DNA of 64,000 nt from Flavobacterium alkalisoli (GTDB taxonomy: Bacteria > Bacteroidota > Bacteroidia > Flavobacteriales > Flavobacteriaceae): NCBI RefSeq assembly GCF_008000935.1, contig NZ_CP042831.1, positions 124,001 to 188,000 of the forward strand, read 5' to 3'. The notes under the pieces are model-generated. The model saw only the letters and a program-made list of their open reading frames with translations, ran no database searches and was not told the origin of the DNA. The translations under genes and the position numbers were made by a program. Below are positions 27,113 to 36,147 of the stretch, piece by piece. The first letter of the stretch is position 1. The number at the start of each line of letters is the position of its first letter.

Positions 27113-28156
27113 TTATGTTTGATAATAAAACATCGGGTTATTTATATACTCCTCATCGGTAAGTGTTTTTAGGAACGCTATAAGCGCCTCCTTTTCTTCC
27201 TGAGTGAGCGGAATACCCAACCCCCCTTCATGCTTAAGTTCCTCATCCAGTGTATCCGAATCTACCAAACCGTGTGAGTAAAAATTGAGTACCGACTGTA
27301 ACGAACCGAAACGCCCGTCGTGCATATAAGGCGCAGTAAGCTCCACATTGCGAAGGCTTGGCACTTTAAACTTATACTTGTCGGAAGCAAAACCCGTTAC
27401 CGTTTCCCTCCCTAGATCGTTTAGGTTAGGATTAGGAGGTAAGCCGTTATTGCGAAAAGCACTATCTGTAAACAAATCAGTTTTATGGCAAACAGCACAA
27501 TTTTGCTGAAACAGTTCCATACCATATTGTTCCTGCTGGCTAAAATTACCTCCCGGCTCATTTCTTACATGCTTATCATAACGGGAATTTGCCGAAACCA
27601 TCATCGTCATAAACTGCCCCAGGGCTTTTAGCACATTTCCGGACGACACCTCACCATTATCAAAAGCAACTCCAAAAAGCCTTACATATTCTGGGTCCTG
27701 CTTTAGCTTCAAAACAATATTTTCAAGTGTTTCATTCATCTCAACAGGGTTATGTATAGGCGCTATGGAAAGCATTTCTATACTGTTTGAAGCTCCGTCA
27801 TAGAAATACTCACTCTGAAAAGCCATATTTTGAACAGCCGGAGCATTACGCACCCCTACCAAGTCATTTATACCGTGACTAAAGTCATGTCCATGATGTG
27901 TAAAAGCCGAAGCCTGCTCATGGCAAAAAGAACAGGAAATGGTATTATCTGCAGATAGTCTTCCGTCATAAAACAGTTTCCTGCCCAGTTCAAATCCTTT
28001 TTGGGTTGGCCAGTTATGTTGTATATCCTGAGCCAAAGCAGGAAAATTTGCAGGAACCTGAAAATCCAAAGGCTCATTTATCTCTGTATACTCCTCTTCT
28101 TTAGAGCAAGATATAAAAAGACAGGCAAACGACAGTATTAAAATAATTGTCCTCAT
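27113..28156 (-). CDS. Di-haem cytochrome c peroxidase/MauG family, MbnH-like
   Basis: A 347-residue lipoprotein (signal FACLFISC). It has two c-type haem sites, CSFCH (75-79) and CAVCH (about 220), with the family context GRKLFYDGRLSADNTISC, VGVRNAPAVQNMAF and APYMHDGRFGSLQSVL. The last contains the signature MHDGRF. Related proteins reduce peroxide or, as MbnH does on MbnP, oxidise a Trp of a partner. The gene next upstream encodes an MbnP-like protein, which supports the second role. The Met or His axial ligand cannot be fixed by eye. It is in one transcript with its neighbours. Confidence 0.85.
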   Translation of the reverse strand: MRTIILILSFACLFISCSKEEEYTEINEPLDFQVPANFPALAQDIQHNWPTQKGFELGRKLFYDGRLSADNTISCSFCHEQASAFTHHGHDFSHGINDLVGVRNAPAVQNMAFQSEYFYDGASNSIEMLSIAPIHNPVEMNETLENIVLKLKQDPEYVRLFGVAFDNGEVSSGNVLKALGQFMTMMVSANSRYDKHVRNEPGGNFSQQEQYGMELFQQNCAVCHKTDLFTDSAFRNNGLPPNPNLNDLGRETVTGFASDKYKFKVPSLRNVELTAPYMHDGRFGSLQSVLNFYSHGLVDSDTLDEELKHEGGLGIPLTQEEKEALIAFLKTLTDEEYINNPMFYYQT

Positions 28157-28203
28157 AGTAAAGAGATTAAGCCCTACAATATTATATAGCAGGGCATTAT
28201 CAA

Positions 28204-29031
28204 TTATTCCCTGTGACCTGTATGACTACCGTTATGCACGTGATCTACAGTAAACATCTGTAAAGTGTTTTCTGCAATACTTATAAGGTTTTCTCCGCCC
28301 ATTATAGCACTACCTGTTTGTGCCTCATTTATATTGTCTGCCAGTTTGATTTTATTAGTACCGTCTAATATTACATTAGCATCAGTTTTTAGATGTATGT
28401 TAGGCATTTCATCTTCCCTTACCCTAGCGGTAGTAGGCAGGATTAAAGTAACTTCCCTGTAATTATCGGTAGCTGAGTTACTCCCTTGGTGTACCTGAAA
28501 TGTTTTTTCGCCCTCAACAGCCGATGAAGTATAAGTTCCTTCAAAGTTGATGAAACGATACCCTGTAGACCATGTCCAGGTAAGGTTATGTTGTACAGCT
28601 AAATCCCAAAAACTTTGCTGCTCGCTTTCTCCCTGTAAATAACGTTGTTGGTCTACCCCTATTCCAAATTTTACTTTAGTGTAATCTCCGGCAGGAACTC
28701 CTTCCAAATGAACCGTTAGCAAATCGCCTTCTTCACTAATAACAAAATAACTTTCTTCTTTAGGATAAGTAAACTCAGTACCGTCTTCTTTTATAAGCAC
28801 AAAGTTGCTTACTATATAATTTAAACGGTTAATAGTAAGGCTCTCATTATTAGAGTTAGTGTAAGTATTACCCAAAATAAGTGCATCTCCTGCAACACCA
28901 TTATCAAAGTAAAGCTCAACATCTCCGGTTGTACCTTCAACAACAGAAGAAGAGTCGTCATCATTAGAGCATGAAACAAAAAGAGCAGTAAGTGCCAATA
29001 CGACTATTGTATTTTTTAACTGAAATTTCAT
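28204..29031 (-). CDS. MbnP-like copper-binding lipoprotein
   Basis: 275 residues. Lipoprotein signal ending VSC, then SNDDDSSS, an acidic surface-export-like stretch. The core fits the MbnP family (TIGR04052-like): strands VELYFDNGVAGDALILG and NRLNYIVSNFVLI, and the hallmark LTWTWSTGYRFINFEG (Trp152, Trp154; also Trp142). In the best-studied MbnP a Trp is converted by MbnH to kynurenine, which binds copper. The C-terminal tail DHVHNGSHTGHRE is His-rich and could add metal ligands. The adjacent MbnH-like gene (47 bases downstream) makes this assignment strong. Confidence 0.85.
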   Translation of the reverse strand: MKFQLKNTIVVLALTALFVSCSNDDDSSSVVEGTTGDVELYFDNGVAGDALILGNTYTNSNNESLTINRLNYIVSNFVLIKEDGTEFTYPKEESYFVISEEGDLLTVHLEGVPAGDYTKVKFGIGVDQQRYLQGESEQQSFWDLAVQHNLTWTWSTGYRFINFEGTYTSSAVEGEKTFQVHQGSNSATDNYREVTLILPTTARVREDEMPNIHLKTDANVILDGTNKIKLADNINEAQTGSAIMGGENLISIAENTLQMFTVDHVHNGSHTGHRE

Positions 29032-29160
29032 CGTGTTTATTTATTAAGATTATATATGTTTCTCCGCACATAAAATTAATTATGCGCACAAGTGTAACCC
29101 GTAGCCACTAAAAAAGCAGTTACAGATATTTATGGCAGTACAACACTACCGGATAAAGTC

Positions 29161-29532
29161 TTAAGAAATAAATGCGGGCGGATGAAATACTGTAGAGTAA
29201 CCGGCATAAACATACAGGTTAGTATATAAAACCGACACTTCTTTTCTTGTATTTATATATAAAGGGGTAAATTCAAATTCTAATGAAGACTGACAGAATA
29301 AAACCTCTGTTTCCTGATGTGAATTTTTCTTTTGTGATACCGGTTTTTCATCTTCAGCTGCTTTGGCAAGCTCTTTCATAAGGTGACACTTACCGTTACA
29401 GTGAAGTTCAGGTTTTGCTTTATTTTCACAAAGCTCTTTTGCGATATAATCATATTTAATAAGGTATTCTGCAACCGGCATTAACGGCTTAAACAGCATT
29501 ACTAAACAACATATGATTATTAGTTTTTTCAC
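29161..29532 (-). CDS. Small exported protein with CNGKCH motif, start of the copper-type locus
   Basis: 123 residues, starting with GTG at 29532. An in-frame extension to 29745 would run into the divergent gene and contains no family-like sequence. The N-terminus KKLIIICCLVMLFKPLMPV is a signal or anchor. The body has YDYIAKELCENKAKPELHC then NGKCHLMKELAK, a CxxxCH arrangement (Cys45, 49, His50) plus Cys35. Such proteins occur in Flavobacteria before metal-handling genes, but I cannot name a family. Its position, 129 bases upstream of the MbnP-like gene, suggests a role in copper handling. A TACTTTTG box lies only four bases before the GTG. Confidence 0.65.
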   Translation of the reverse strand: MKKLIIICCLVMLFKPLMPVAEYLIKYDYIAKELCENKAKPELHCNGKCHLMKELAKAAEDEKPVSQKKNSHQETEVLFCQSSLEFEFTPLYINTRKEVSVLYTNLYVYAGYSTVFHPPAFIS

Positions 29533-29536
29533 AGTG

Positions 29537-29544
29537 CAAAAGTA
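29537..29544 (-). promoter_or_regulatory. Promoter -7 element abutting the GTG start
   Basis: The minus strand reads TACTTTTG four bases before the GTG codon, so transcription would begin at or beside the start codon. The -33 element is not clear. Confidence 0.4.
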
Positions 29545-29641
29545 CTGCCCAAATGCTATATAAAAAATTTTTTCTCTCCATTTTAAACTTTTTCTTTTTA
29601 AAAATGTCTTAATGGTATATAACTTAAAAAAAAATAAGATT

Positions 29642-30073
29642 ATGAAAACATGGATTTTAACAGCAGTATTACTGGTTGGCTTTAATGTATTTGCACAACA
29701 CGGAGGAAGAGGAGACAGACAAAGACTTACTGCCGAACAGCGCACCGAACTTCAGGTTAAGAAACTTACTCTTGAGCTTGATTTGAACGACAGTCAAAAA
29801 GCCAATGTACAGAAACTGTTTTTAGACAAAAATAAAAAAGTCGAAACCGCAATGGCGGAGCACAAGCAAAACAGAGAAGCAGGACAAAAGCTTACTGATG
29901 ACCAGAAATTTGAAATGAAAAGCAAAATGCTGGATGAGGAGATTACAACAAAAGCAGAAATGAAAAAAATACTTACCAAAGATCAGTACGAAAAATGGGA
30001 AAAAATGAGAGCTGAAAAAAAGAATAAGTTTGAAAAAAGAAGTAAAAAATATCAAAAAGGCAATAAGAGATAA
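29642..30073 (+). CDS. Spy/CpxP-like small exported protein
   Basis: 143 residues from MKTWILTAVLLVGFNVFA (signal peptide), then a very charged helical protein: QRLTAEQRTELQVKKLTLEL, the LTDDQKFEMKSKMLDEE repeat-like turn and LTKDQYEKWEKMRAEKK. The LTxxQ turns and Met/Lys-rich helices are like the Spy/CpxP family of periplasmic chaperones or metal sensors. The ATG ten codons upstream (29612) lacks signal-peptide logic. It is divergent from the copper-type locus, so a shared stress or metal response is possible. Confidence 0.7.
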   Translation: MKTWILTAVLLVGFNVFAQHGGRGDRQRLTAEQRTELQVKKLTLELDLNDSQKANVQKLFLDKNKKVETAMAEHKQNREAGQKLTDDQKFEMKSKMLDEEITTKAEMKKILTKDQYEKWEKMRAEKKNKFEKRSKKYQKGNKR

Positions 30074-30092
30074 TTTTTTTTCTGTTAAAGTT

Positions 30093-30122
30093 TTGTGTTG
30101 TTTTATAAATTAATTAGATTTG
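30093..30122 (+). promoter_or_regulatory. Promoter of the small exported protein gene at 30157
   Basis: TTG (30093-30095), 19 bases, then TAGATTTG (30115-30122): a full consensus match, 34 bases before the ATG. Confidence 0.8.
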
Positions 30123-30156
30123 GCGTACATAACACTAAACAAAAACCAGTTAAATC

Positions 30157-30510
30157 ATGAAAAAAATAATTGCTTTATTCGTTATCATGCTTGCTTTTAG
30201 CGTGAACGCTACTGCTCAGCAGAAAGCTGCTTCTAACCAGGCAGTTGCTCAGCAACAGGAAAATTACAAAGTTGCCGCTCAAAAAGATTTAAAGGCACTT
30301 AAAGAAGTTGTAGAACTTGAAGGTACTCAGGAAGAAGCTTTTATGAACCTGTTTACTAACAAACACCAATTGCTTGCAATGGATTTAAGCCAGGAGCGTA
30401 AAGACATTTTAGCTCAGTCTATTGAAAGTAAACTAACTTCTACATTAACTCCGGAGCAAAACAAAAAACTTGCTACAGCACCGGGCTTACTAAAAGTTTT
30501 AAGTCACTAA
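30157..30510 (+). CDS. Small exported helical protein, function unknown
   Basis: 117 residues. A signal peptide (IIALFVIMLAFSVNATAQ) is followed by a Gln- and Ala-rich helix (QKAASNQAVAQQQ) and LKALKEVVELEGTQEEAFMNLFTNKHQLL, then LTPEQNKKLATAPGLLKVL. The LTPEQ turn again recalls Spy-like helical hairpins, but it is shorter than Spy. I do not recognise a named family. It has its own promoter and a strong terminator, and is 83 bases after the Spy-like gene. Confidence 0.75.
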   Translation: MKKIIALFVIMLAFSVNATAQQKAASNQAVAQQQENYKVAAQKDLKALKEVVELEGTQEEAFMNLFTNKHQLLAMDLSQERKDILAQSIESKLTSTLTPEQNKKLATAPGLLKVLSH

Positions 30511-30528
30511 TATTATAAAATATAATAT

Positions 30529-30560
30529 TAAAAAAAGCTCCCTTAAAGGGAGCTTTTTTA
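30529..30560. terminator. Bidirectional terminator between the small exported protein gene and hemL
   Basis: The inverted repeat AAAAAAGCTCCC/GGGAGCTTTTTT with a short loop serves the plus-strand gene ending at 30510 and the minus-strand hemL ending at 30562. Confidence 0.9.
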
Positions 30561-30561
30561 T

Positions 30562-31848
30562 TTATAGATCTTTTGCTACTTTTCCTATCGAATTTATTGT
30601 AAAGTCCAGATCCTCATAAGAAAGAGCATCTGTAATAAACCAGGTTTCATAAGCCGAAGGCGCTATATAAATCCCTTCTTTAAGCAAACCGTGGAAAAAC
30701 TTCTTAAAGGTATCATTATCCCCGTTTGAAGCTGTTTTAAAATCGGTTACCGGATTAGCATCAAAATGTACCGAAATCATAGAACCTCTTCTATTGATAG
30801 TATAGTCTAAGCCTGCTTCAGTCAGCTTCTCACGAATTCCTTTTTCAAGATAAGCTGTTTTTTCTTCAAGTCTTTTAAACACATCAGTATCATCATTTAA
30901 AGCTTTAAGCATTTCCAGACCTGCTGCCATTGCTAACGGGTTACCCGAAAGTGTACCGGCCTGATAAACCGGACCTACAGGTGCCAAATAATTCATTATT
31001 TCGTTTCTTGCAGCAAAAGCACCTACCGGAAGACCTCCTCCAATTACTTTACCAAAAGCAACAATATCGGCTTTGATATCAAAAAGCTCCTGAGCACCAC
31101 CTTTAGCAAGACGGAAACCTGTCATAACCTCATCAAATATCAATAGTGAGCCATTAGCATCACAAACCTCTCTTAATCCCTGTAAAAAACCTTCGGCAGG
31201 AGGTATACATCCCATGTTACCCGCAACAGGCTCTATTATTATAGCAGCTATCTGGTCTTTATTTGCTTCAAATAAATCCTTTACATTCTGTAAATCATTG
31301 TAGGTAGCAAGCAGAGTATCTTTTGCCGTACCCTGAGTTACACCCGGGCTGTTAGGCGAACCGAAAGTTACTGCACCACTACCCGCCTGTATAAGAAAAG
31401 AATCGGAATGACCATGATAGCATCCTGCAAACTTTATAATCTTATCGCGTCCAGTATATCCTCTTGCAAGTCGTATTGCACTCATACAGGCCTCTGTACC
31501 CGAGTTTACAAAACGTATTTTATCTATATTAGGAACCATGCTTACCGCAAGTGCAGCAATTTCTGTTTCCAATTGTGTAGGCATACCAAAAGAGGTACCT
31601 TTTTTAGCTTTCTCAATAACAGCATTTACAACGGGTTCATAGGCATGGCCCAAAATCATAGGCCCCCATGAGTTAATATAATCTATCAGCCTGTTACCGT
31701 CTTCATCATATAAGTATGCTCCTTTTGCCTCTTTTACAAATATTGGAGTACCTCCTACCGATTTAAATGCACGAACGGGCGAATTCACACCGCCCGGAAT
31801 AACTTTTTCAGCTTCAGCAAAAAGCTGGCTGCTTCTTTGATATAACAT
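30562..31848 (-). CDS. hemL: Glutamate-1-semialdehyde 2,1-aminomutase
   Basis: A 428-residue PLP enzyme converting glutamate-1-semialdehyde to 5-aminolevulinate for haem. Signatures: [16 protein letters not shown] near the N-terminus, [33 protein letters not shown], and [18 protein letters not shown] with the PLP Lys. Full length. It is last of a compact minus-strand run: it starts four bases after the stop of the glucosaminidase gene. Confidence 0.96.
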   Translation of the reverse strand: MLYQRSSQLFAEAEKVIPGGVNSPVRAFKSVGGTPIFVKEAKGAYLYDEDGNRLIDYINSWGPMILGHAYEPVVNAVIEKAKKGTSFGMPTQLETEIAALAVSMVPNIDKIRFVNSGTEACMSAIRLARGYTGRDKIIKFAGCYHGHSDSFLIQAGSGAVTFGSPNSPGVTQGTAKDTLLATYNDLQNVKDLFEANKDQIAAIIIEPVAGNMGCIPPAEGFLQGLREVCDANGSLLIFDEVMTGFRLAKGGAQELFDIKADIVAFGKVIGGGLPVGAFAARNEIMNYLAPVGPVYQAGTLSGNPLAMAAGLEMLKALNDDTDVFKRLEEKTAYLEKGIREKLTEAGLDYTINRRGSMISVHFDANPVTDFKTASNGDNDTFKKFFHGLLKEGIYIAPSAYETWFITDALSYEDLDFTINSIGKVAKDL

Positions 31849-31852
31849 GTTA

Positions 31853-32755
31853 TTATTTTACTTTAAGAATCTGTCCTATTGATATTGCGTTAGAGCTAAG
31901 ATTGTTTAGTTTCATAAGCTCATCCACAGTAAGATTATGTTTTTTTGAAATAGAATAAAGGGTATCTCCCTGCATTACCTGATAGGTTTTACCTGAAGAG
32001 GAAACATTAGCAACAGCTTCTTCTTTTTGTTTCTCTTCTTCCCTGTCTCTTTTTCTTGTTTTATGTGATTTGCCTAAAACCTCCTCGTCATAACTGTTTA
32101 AGTCATAACGCTCAATTAAATCGATAAGTTTAGCAGGATACTTAGGATCGGTTGCATAACCTGCTGCCTTAAGCCCGTGTGCCCAGCCTTTGTAATCATC
32201 TTCATCTAGTTTGAAGAGTGATGCATACCGTCCTCTTGTTGTCAGGAATAAAGAGTGATCCTCATAAGACCCGGCAGGATCATCATATTTCCTGAAACAT
32301 TCTCCTTTTGCATCATCATCATGATATACTTTGTCTCCATCCCAGTCGCTATGGCATTTTATACCAAAGTGATTGTTAGCATTAACACAAAGTGTACCTC
32401 TTCCAGCCCCAGACTCCAATATACCCTGAGCAAGTGTTATACTGGCAGGAATGCCATGACGCCTCATGTTATCCATAGCTGTAGGTGCAAACTGAGCGAT
32501 ATAGTTTTTAACCACATCAGCATACACTACGGTTTTAGAAGAAGATTCAAGTGTCTCGGTTTTACCAGAACTGCTGTTATTATTAGAAGCCGTTCTTGTA
32601 TCGGCTGTACTGCTCTTAGATCTTGACTTTTTATCTTTTTTTGTCTTGTGCTTTGCCGTACTGTTTTTAGTTGTTTGTATACGCGACTTGTGAGAACCGC
32701 AGCTTACAAAAATACCAAGTACCACCAAAACTAAAATTTTCTTTATCATCTGCAT
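31853..32755 (-). CDS. Glucosaminidase-LysM lipoprotein
   Basis: 300 residues. Lipoprotein signal ([10 protein letters not shown]), a Lys/Ser-rich linker (about 22-70), a glucosaminidase (FlgJ/N-acetylmuramidase-type) domain at about 85-215 with [15 protein letters not shown] (catalytic Glu), NNHFGIKCH and [19 protein letters not shown], a basic linker, and a C-terminal LysM ([19 protein letters not shown], ending with IGQILKVK) that binds peptidoglycan. It probably cuts or remodels the cell wall. Its first base overlaps the stop of the upstream gene; a start at the second Met (32749) is equally possible. Confidence 0.9.
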   Translation of the reverse strand: MQMIKKILVLVVLGIFVSCGSHKSRIQTTKNSTAKHKTKKDKKSRSKSSTADTRTASNNNSSSGKTETLESSSKTVVYADVVKNYIAQFAPTAMDNMRRHGIPASITLAQGILESGAGRGTLCVNANNHFGIKCHSDWDGDKVYHDDDAKGECFRKYDDPAGSYEDHSLFLTTRGRYASLFKLDEDDYKGWAHGLKAAGYATDPKYPAKLIDLIERYDLNSYDEEVLGKSHKTRKRDREEEKQKEEAVANVSSSGKTYQVMQGDTLYSISKKHNLTVDELMKLNNLSSNAISIGQILKVK

Positions 32756-33642
32756 CAGGTTTTAATCGTGGGCAATCCTTTTTTTAGTAATTCTTTATTC
32801 ATTCCTGCTATCCCCTGTAAGCCTCCTGTATGTATCATTAAAACACGGGAACCATCAGGAAAATAGCCTCTTTCTATTAAATCTATAACGCCAAAAACCG
32901 CCTTACCCGTATACACAGGGTCTAACGGAATACTTGTTTTGGCATAAAAGTCGTTTATAAAAGCAACAAGCTCTTCGTTGACTTTTGCATATCCGCCAAA
33001 ATGATAATCGGTAATAAGTGCCCAGTTATCCTGCTGTGCAAATTTAGCAATATCAAACGATAAATCAGCTTTTAAAGCGGGGAAACCCAGTACTTTTTGA
33101 TGGGGTTTTGAAGTATTTATTATACCCGAAATGGTTCCTCCCGTACCTACCGCGCAGGCTATATAATCAAACGCTTCATCCCCATCCGTCAATATTTCTT
33201 CACATCCTTTTACGGCAAGCTGATTGGTCCCTCCCTCGGGCACCAGATAAAAATCACCCAGTTCTTCTCTTAGCTTACCTATAAATTCTTCTTCTGTCTT
33301 TTTCCTGTAATCTTCGCGCGAAACGAACACAAACTCCATACCACAGTCCTTAGCAAAACTAAGGGTTGGATTACTCTTTATCTTATCGGCAAGTTCTTCT
33401 CCTCTTATAACCCCAATGGTTTTTAGTCCATATTCTTTGCCTGCAGCAGCAGTTGCCGCTATATGATTGGAATAGGCTCCGCCAAAAGTTAGCAAACTGT
33501 CTGCATTCTGCCTCTTGGCTTCCAGTACATTATATTTTAATTTCCTGAATTTGTTTCCTGAGATATGGGGGTGAAGGAGGTCTTCCCGTTTTATAGCGAG
33601 ATTAATGTTGTTTGGAAAATTAATTTGCACCGTTTGGTTCAT
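32755..33642 (-). CDS. ACC deaminase/D-cysteine desulfhydrase family PLP enzyme
   Basis: A 295-residue fold-type II PLP enzyme. HPHISGNKFRKLKYNVLEA holds the PLP Lys, LLTFGGAYSNHIAATAAAG the phosphate-binding Asn and His, and VGTGGTISGI the glycine loop. Homologues break D-cysteine or 1-aminocyclopropane-1-carboxylate. The sequence alone cannot decide between them, and the annotation of true ACC deaminase is often wrong, so D-cysteine desulfhydrase-like is safer. First of the three-gene run with the glucosaminidase and hemL genes. Confidence 0.85.
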   Translation of the reverse strand: MNQTVQINFPNNINLAIKREDLLHPHISGNKFRKLKYNVLEAKRQNADSLLTFGGAYSNHIAATAAAGKEYGLKTIGVIRGEELADKIKSNPTLSFAKDCGMEFVFVSREDYRKKTEEEFIGKLREELGDFYLVPEGGTNQLAVKGCEEILTDGDEAFDYIACAVGTGGTISGIINTSKPHQKVLGFPALKADLSFDIAKFAQQDNWALITDYHFGGYAKVNEELVAFINDFYAKTSIPLDPVYTGKAVFGVIDLIERGYFPDGSRVLMIHTGGLQGIAGMNKELLKKGLPTIKT

Positions 33643-33740
33643 AAAACTTAAAAGACACTACAAAATAAACATAAAATAACCGAAAAATGTTGCAAAATAT
33701 GTTAAACATCGTGTTTAGTGTAGCGTGTTTTAATTTTTTG

Positions 33741-33748
33741 TAAATTTG
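33741..33748 (+). promoter_or_regulatory. Promoter -7 element of the GAF-domain gene
   Basis: TAAATTTG matches TAnnTTTG, 22 bases before the ATG. No TTG sits at the expected distance. Confidence 0.5.
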
Positions 33749-33770
33749 ATGTACTTTATACCTAGCTAAA

Positions 33771-36140
33771 ATGGAAGATGAAAAATATGAAAATAGTCCC
33801 TTAACAGCCCAGATTTCTTTTCATAAAGTATTGGAAAAACTGGAAGAAATTGCCGAATCTGATGTAGACTACAGATCAGACTATGCCAAGGCATTATTAA
33901 GGCATGCCGAACCTTTTCCTGAGCTAAGAGAGGGTATTACCGACCTAACTTTACTTGATAAGCACAAATTACTTATAAAAAACCTGTTAGCAGATCTTTT
34001 TCCAACTGCCCTTACACATAATGAGATTAAGGCTGCTTCTATACCTTTTTTCAACATTACATTTAATCATACCGAACGTTTCGATAAAATACTTAAAAAT
34101 GCCGGTAAGGATTTTGGCATGCAGATAAGGAACTTTGACGATCATCAGTTCTATGTGTTCTGCTGTTGCCTTATCCTAAATTTTTATTACGGACAGAATC
34201 TTGATTTCAGCAAACCACTGTTTTATGACATTCCTGATTCGGACGGAATAATGAAGCATTACCGAATACTGATTAATGCTGATTTTCTCGAAATAATGCC
34301 TACCGAAAAGGCAATTCCGTTAACTAAGGAAGACATTAATGTGCTGACAGACAACTATGACAACCTGGAACTTTGGAAAGAGAAATTCCCGCCACATAGC
34401 TGGATTTCCAGAGGGTTTGGTATCGTTACGCTTTTTGATGCTACAGTAGAAAATGCCATATCAAACCTAAAAACAAACCTGTTATTGCCTCATGAATTAA
34501 AAGAAGCAGCAAAAGGAAATATGGAAGCAATTTTCAAGTCGATCTACAAAATACCTGATCTTAAAATAGGCTTTACTGAGGTAAATGAAGAGGACAATGT
34601 TTTCACTCTGGCTCCATTTAAGGAAGTCAAGAGTTTCATACTAAAAGATTGCAGGGAGATAAACTGTAATAATCTTTTTTGCGATTCTACCCTTAAAACA
34701 ATGATGAAAGACAAAAGGGAATTCATCATTTCTGACGTTGAGGAATACAGACTGCAAAGACCGGAAGATACCCGATTTGCAGACAGTCTTTTAGAACAGG
34801 GAATAAGAAGCTGTATACTGGCCCCTATTATCAAAAACGATAAGATGTTAGGTTTTATAGAGCTCGTTTCCTCTAAACCAAGAGAACTAAACAGTATTAA
34901 TGCCATAAAACTTCATTACATACTTCCTTTCCTTACAGACACTATGGAAAGATATTATTCTGAGCTTCAGAATGAGATAGATGCCATTATCCAAAAGGAA
35001 TACACTGCTATCCATCACAGTGTTTACTGGAAGTTTAGGGAAGAAGCACTTGCTCACATTAAAGCAGGCAATAATCCTGACCTTGCCTTTAAGGAAATTA
35101 TTTTCAAAGAGGTATATCCACTTTACGGACAGATAGACATTAAAGGCTCTTCAACTGCCCGTAACCAGTCTACAGAAAAAGACCTCATCCGCCAGATTGA
35201 AAAGCTAACAGTACTGTTCAGGTTCATTAATGAAATTGAAAAGCTTCCGCTGATTGAGCAGCACATGTATGAGCTTGAGAAAATGCAAGACGACCTTAAA
35301 CAGGAACTAAAAGCTGATACCGAAGCTGTAGTACAGGGATATATCATCAATGAAATTCATGTACTACTTCAGCATTTTGATACCACCAATACCAAAATAC
35401 ATGATAAGATATCGGAGTATTTTGAGAGCCTGGACGGTAAAGCTAAGATGGTGTATGAAAACCGTAAGGATTTTGACGATGCACTATCGGTCATCAATAA
35501 AAAAATGGCCGAAGTACTGGATAAAAAACAGGCAGAGGCACAATCGTTTTTCCCTCATTATTACGAGCGTTTTAAAACAGATGGCGTTGAACACAACCTG
35601 TACATAGGTGCGTCTATAGCCCCTAAGCTAAATTACAATCCATTATACCTTAACAACCTAAGGTTATGGCAGCTACAGGCTATGTGCGAAATGGAAAACG
35701 AGTACTACAAACTTCGCCCTACCCTGCCTTATGACCTGGATGTTACTTCTTTAATACTGGTATTCAGCGTTCCTATATCTATCCGTTTCAGGATGGATGA
35801 AAAGCGTTTTGATGTAGACGGAACTTATAATGCCAGATATGAGGTTGTAAAAAAACGTATAGACAAATCGTACATTAAAGGGACTCAGGAAAGAATAACG
35901 CAACAGGGTAAAATTACCATTGTATATTCTCAAAAACAGGAAGAGGCCGAATACAGGAGATATATTAAATACCTGCAACATAAAAACATGCTGGGCAGCT
36001 CTATTGAAAACTTTGAGGTTGAAGATTTACAGGGCGTAACAGGCCTGCGCGCCCTTCGTGTTGAGATTATATACGACAAATCGGAAAACCCCGAAACCTA
36101 TAGCTATCAGGATCTTTTAAAGGAAATGACTACGAAATAA
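33771..36140 (+). CDS. GAF-domain protein, large and soluble
   Basis: 789 residues without signal peptide or membrane segment. A helical N-terminal part (about 1-250) is followed by a GAF domain at about 265-400 (KEVKSFILKDCREINCNNLF; GIRSCILAPIIKNDKMLGFI), then helical or coiled-coil regions and a C-terminal part with DDLKQELKADTEAVVQGYI and the basic LRALRVEIIYDKSENPETY. GAF domains bind small ligands or cyclic nucleotides, but no output domain such as kinase or phosphatase is recognisable. It converges, with a seven-base gap, on the HD/Pycsar-like gene. Function unknown. Confidence 0.75.
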   Translation: MEDEKYENSPLTAQISFHKVLEKLEEIAESDVDYRSDYAKALLRHAEPFPELREGITDLTLLDKHKLLIKNLLADLFPTALTHNEIKAASIPFFNITFNHTERFDKILKNAGKDFGMQIRNFDDHQFYVFCCCLILNFYYGQNLDFSKPLFYDIPDSDGIMKHYRILINADFLEIMPTEKAIPLTKEDINVLTDNYDNLELWKEKFPPHSWISRGFGIVTLFDATVENAISNLKTNLLLPHELKEAAKGNMEAIFKSIYKIPDLKIGFTEVNEEDNVFTLAPFKEVKSFILKDCREINCNNLFCDSTLKTMMKDKREFIISDVEEYRLQRPEDTRFADSLLEQGIRSCILAPIIKNDKMLGFIELVSSKPRELNSINAIKLHYILPFLTDTMERYYSELQNEIDAIIQKEYTAIHHSVYWKFREEALAHIKAGNNPDLAFKEIIFKEVYPLYGQIDIKGSSTARNQSTEKDLIRQIEKLTVLFRFINEIEKLPLIEQHMYELEKMQDDLKQELKADTEAVVQGYIINEIHVLLQHFDTTNTKIHDKISEYFESLDGKAKMVYENRKDFDDALSVINKKMAEVLDKKQAEAQSFFPHYYERFKTDGVEHNLYIGASIAPKLNYNPLYLNNLRLWQLQAMCEMENEYYKLRPTLPYDLDVTSLILVFSVPISIRFRMDEKRFDVDGTYNARYEVVKKRIDKSYIKGTQERITQQGKITIVYSQKQEEAEYRRYIKYLQHKNMLGSSIENFEVEDLQGVTGLRALRVEIIYDKSENPETYSYQDLLKEMTTK

Positions 36141-36147
36141 CTTTACA

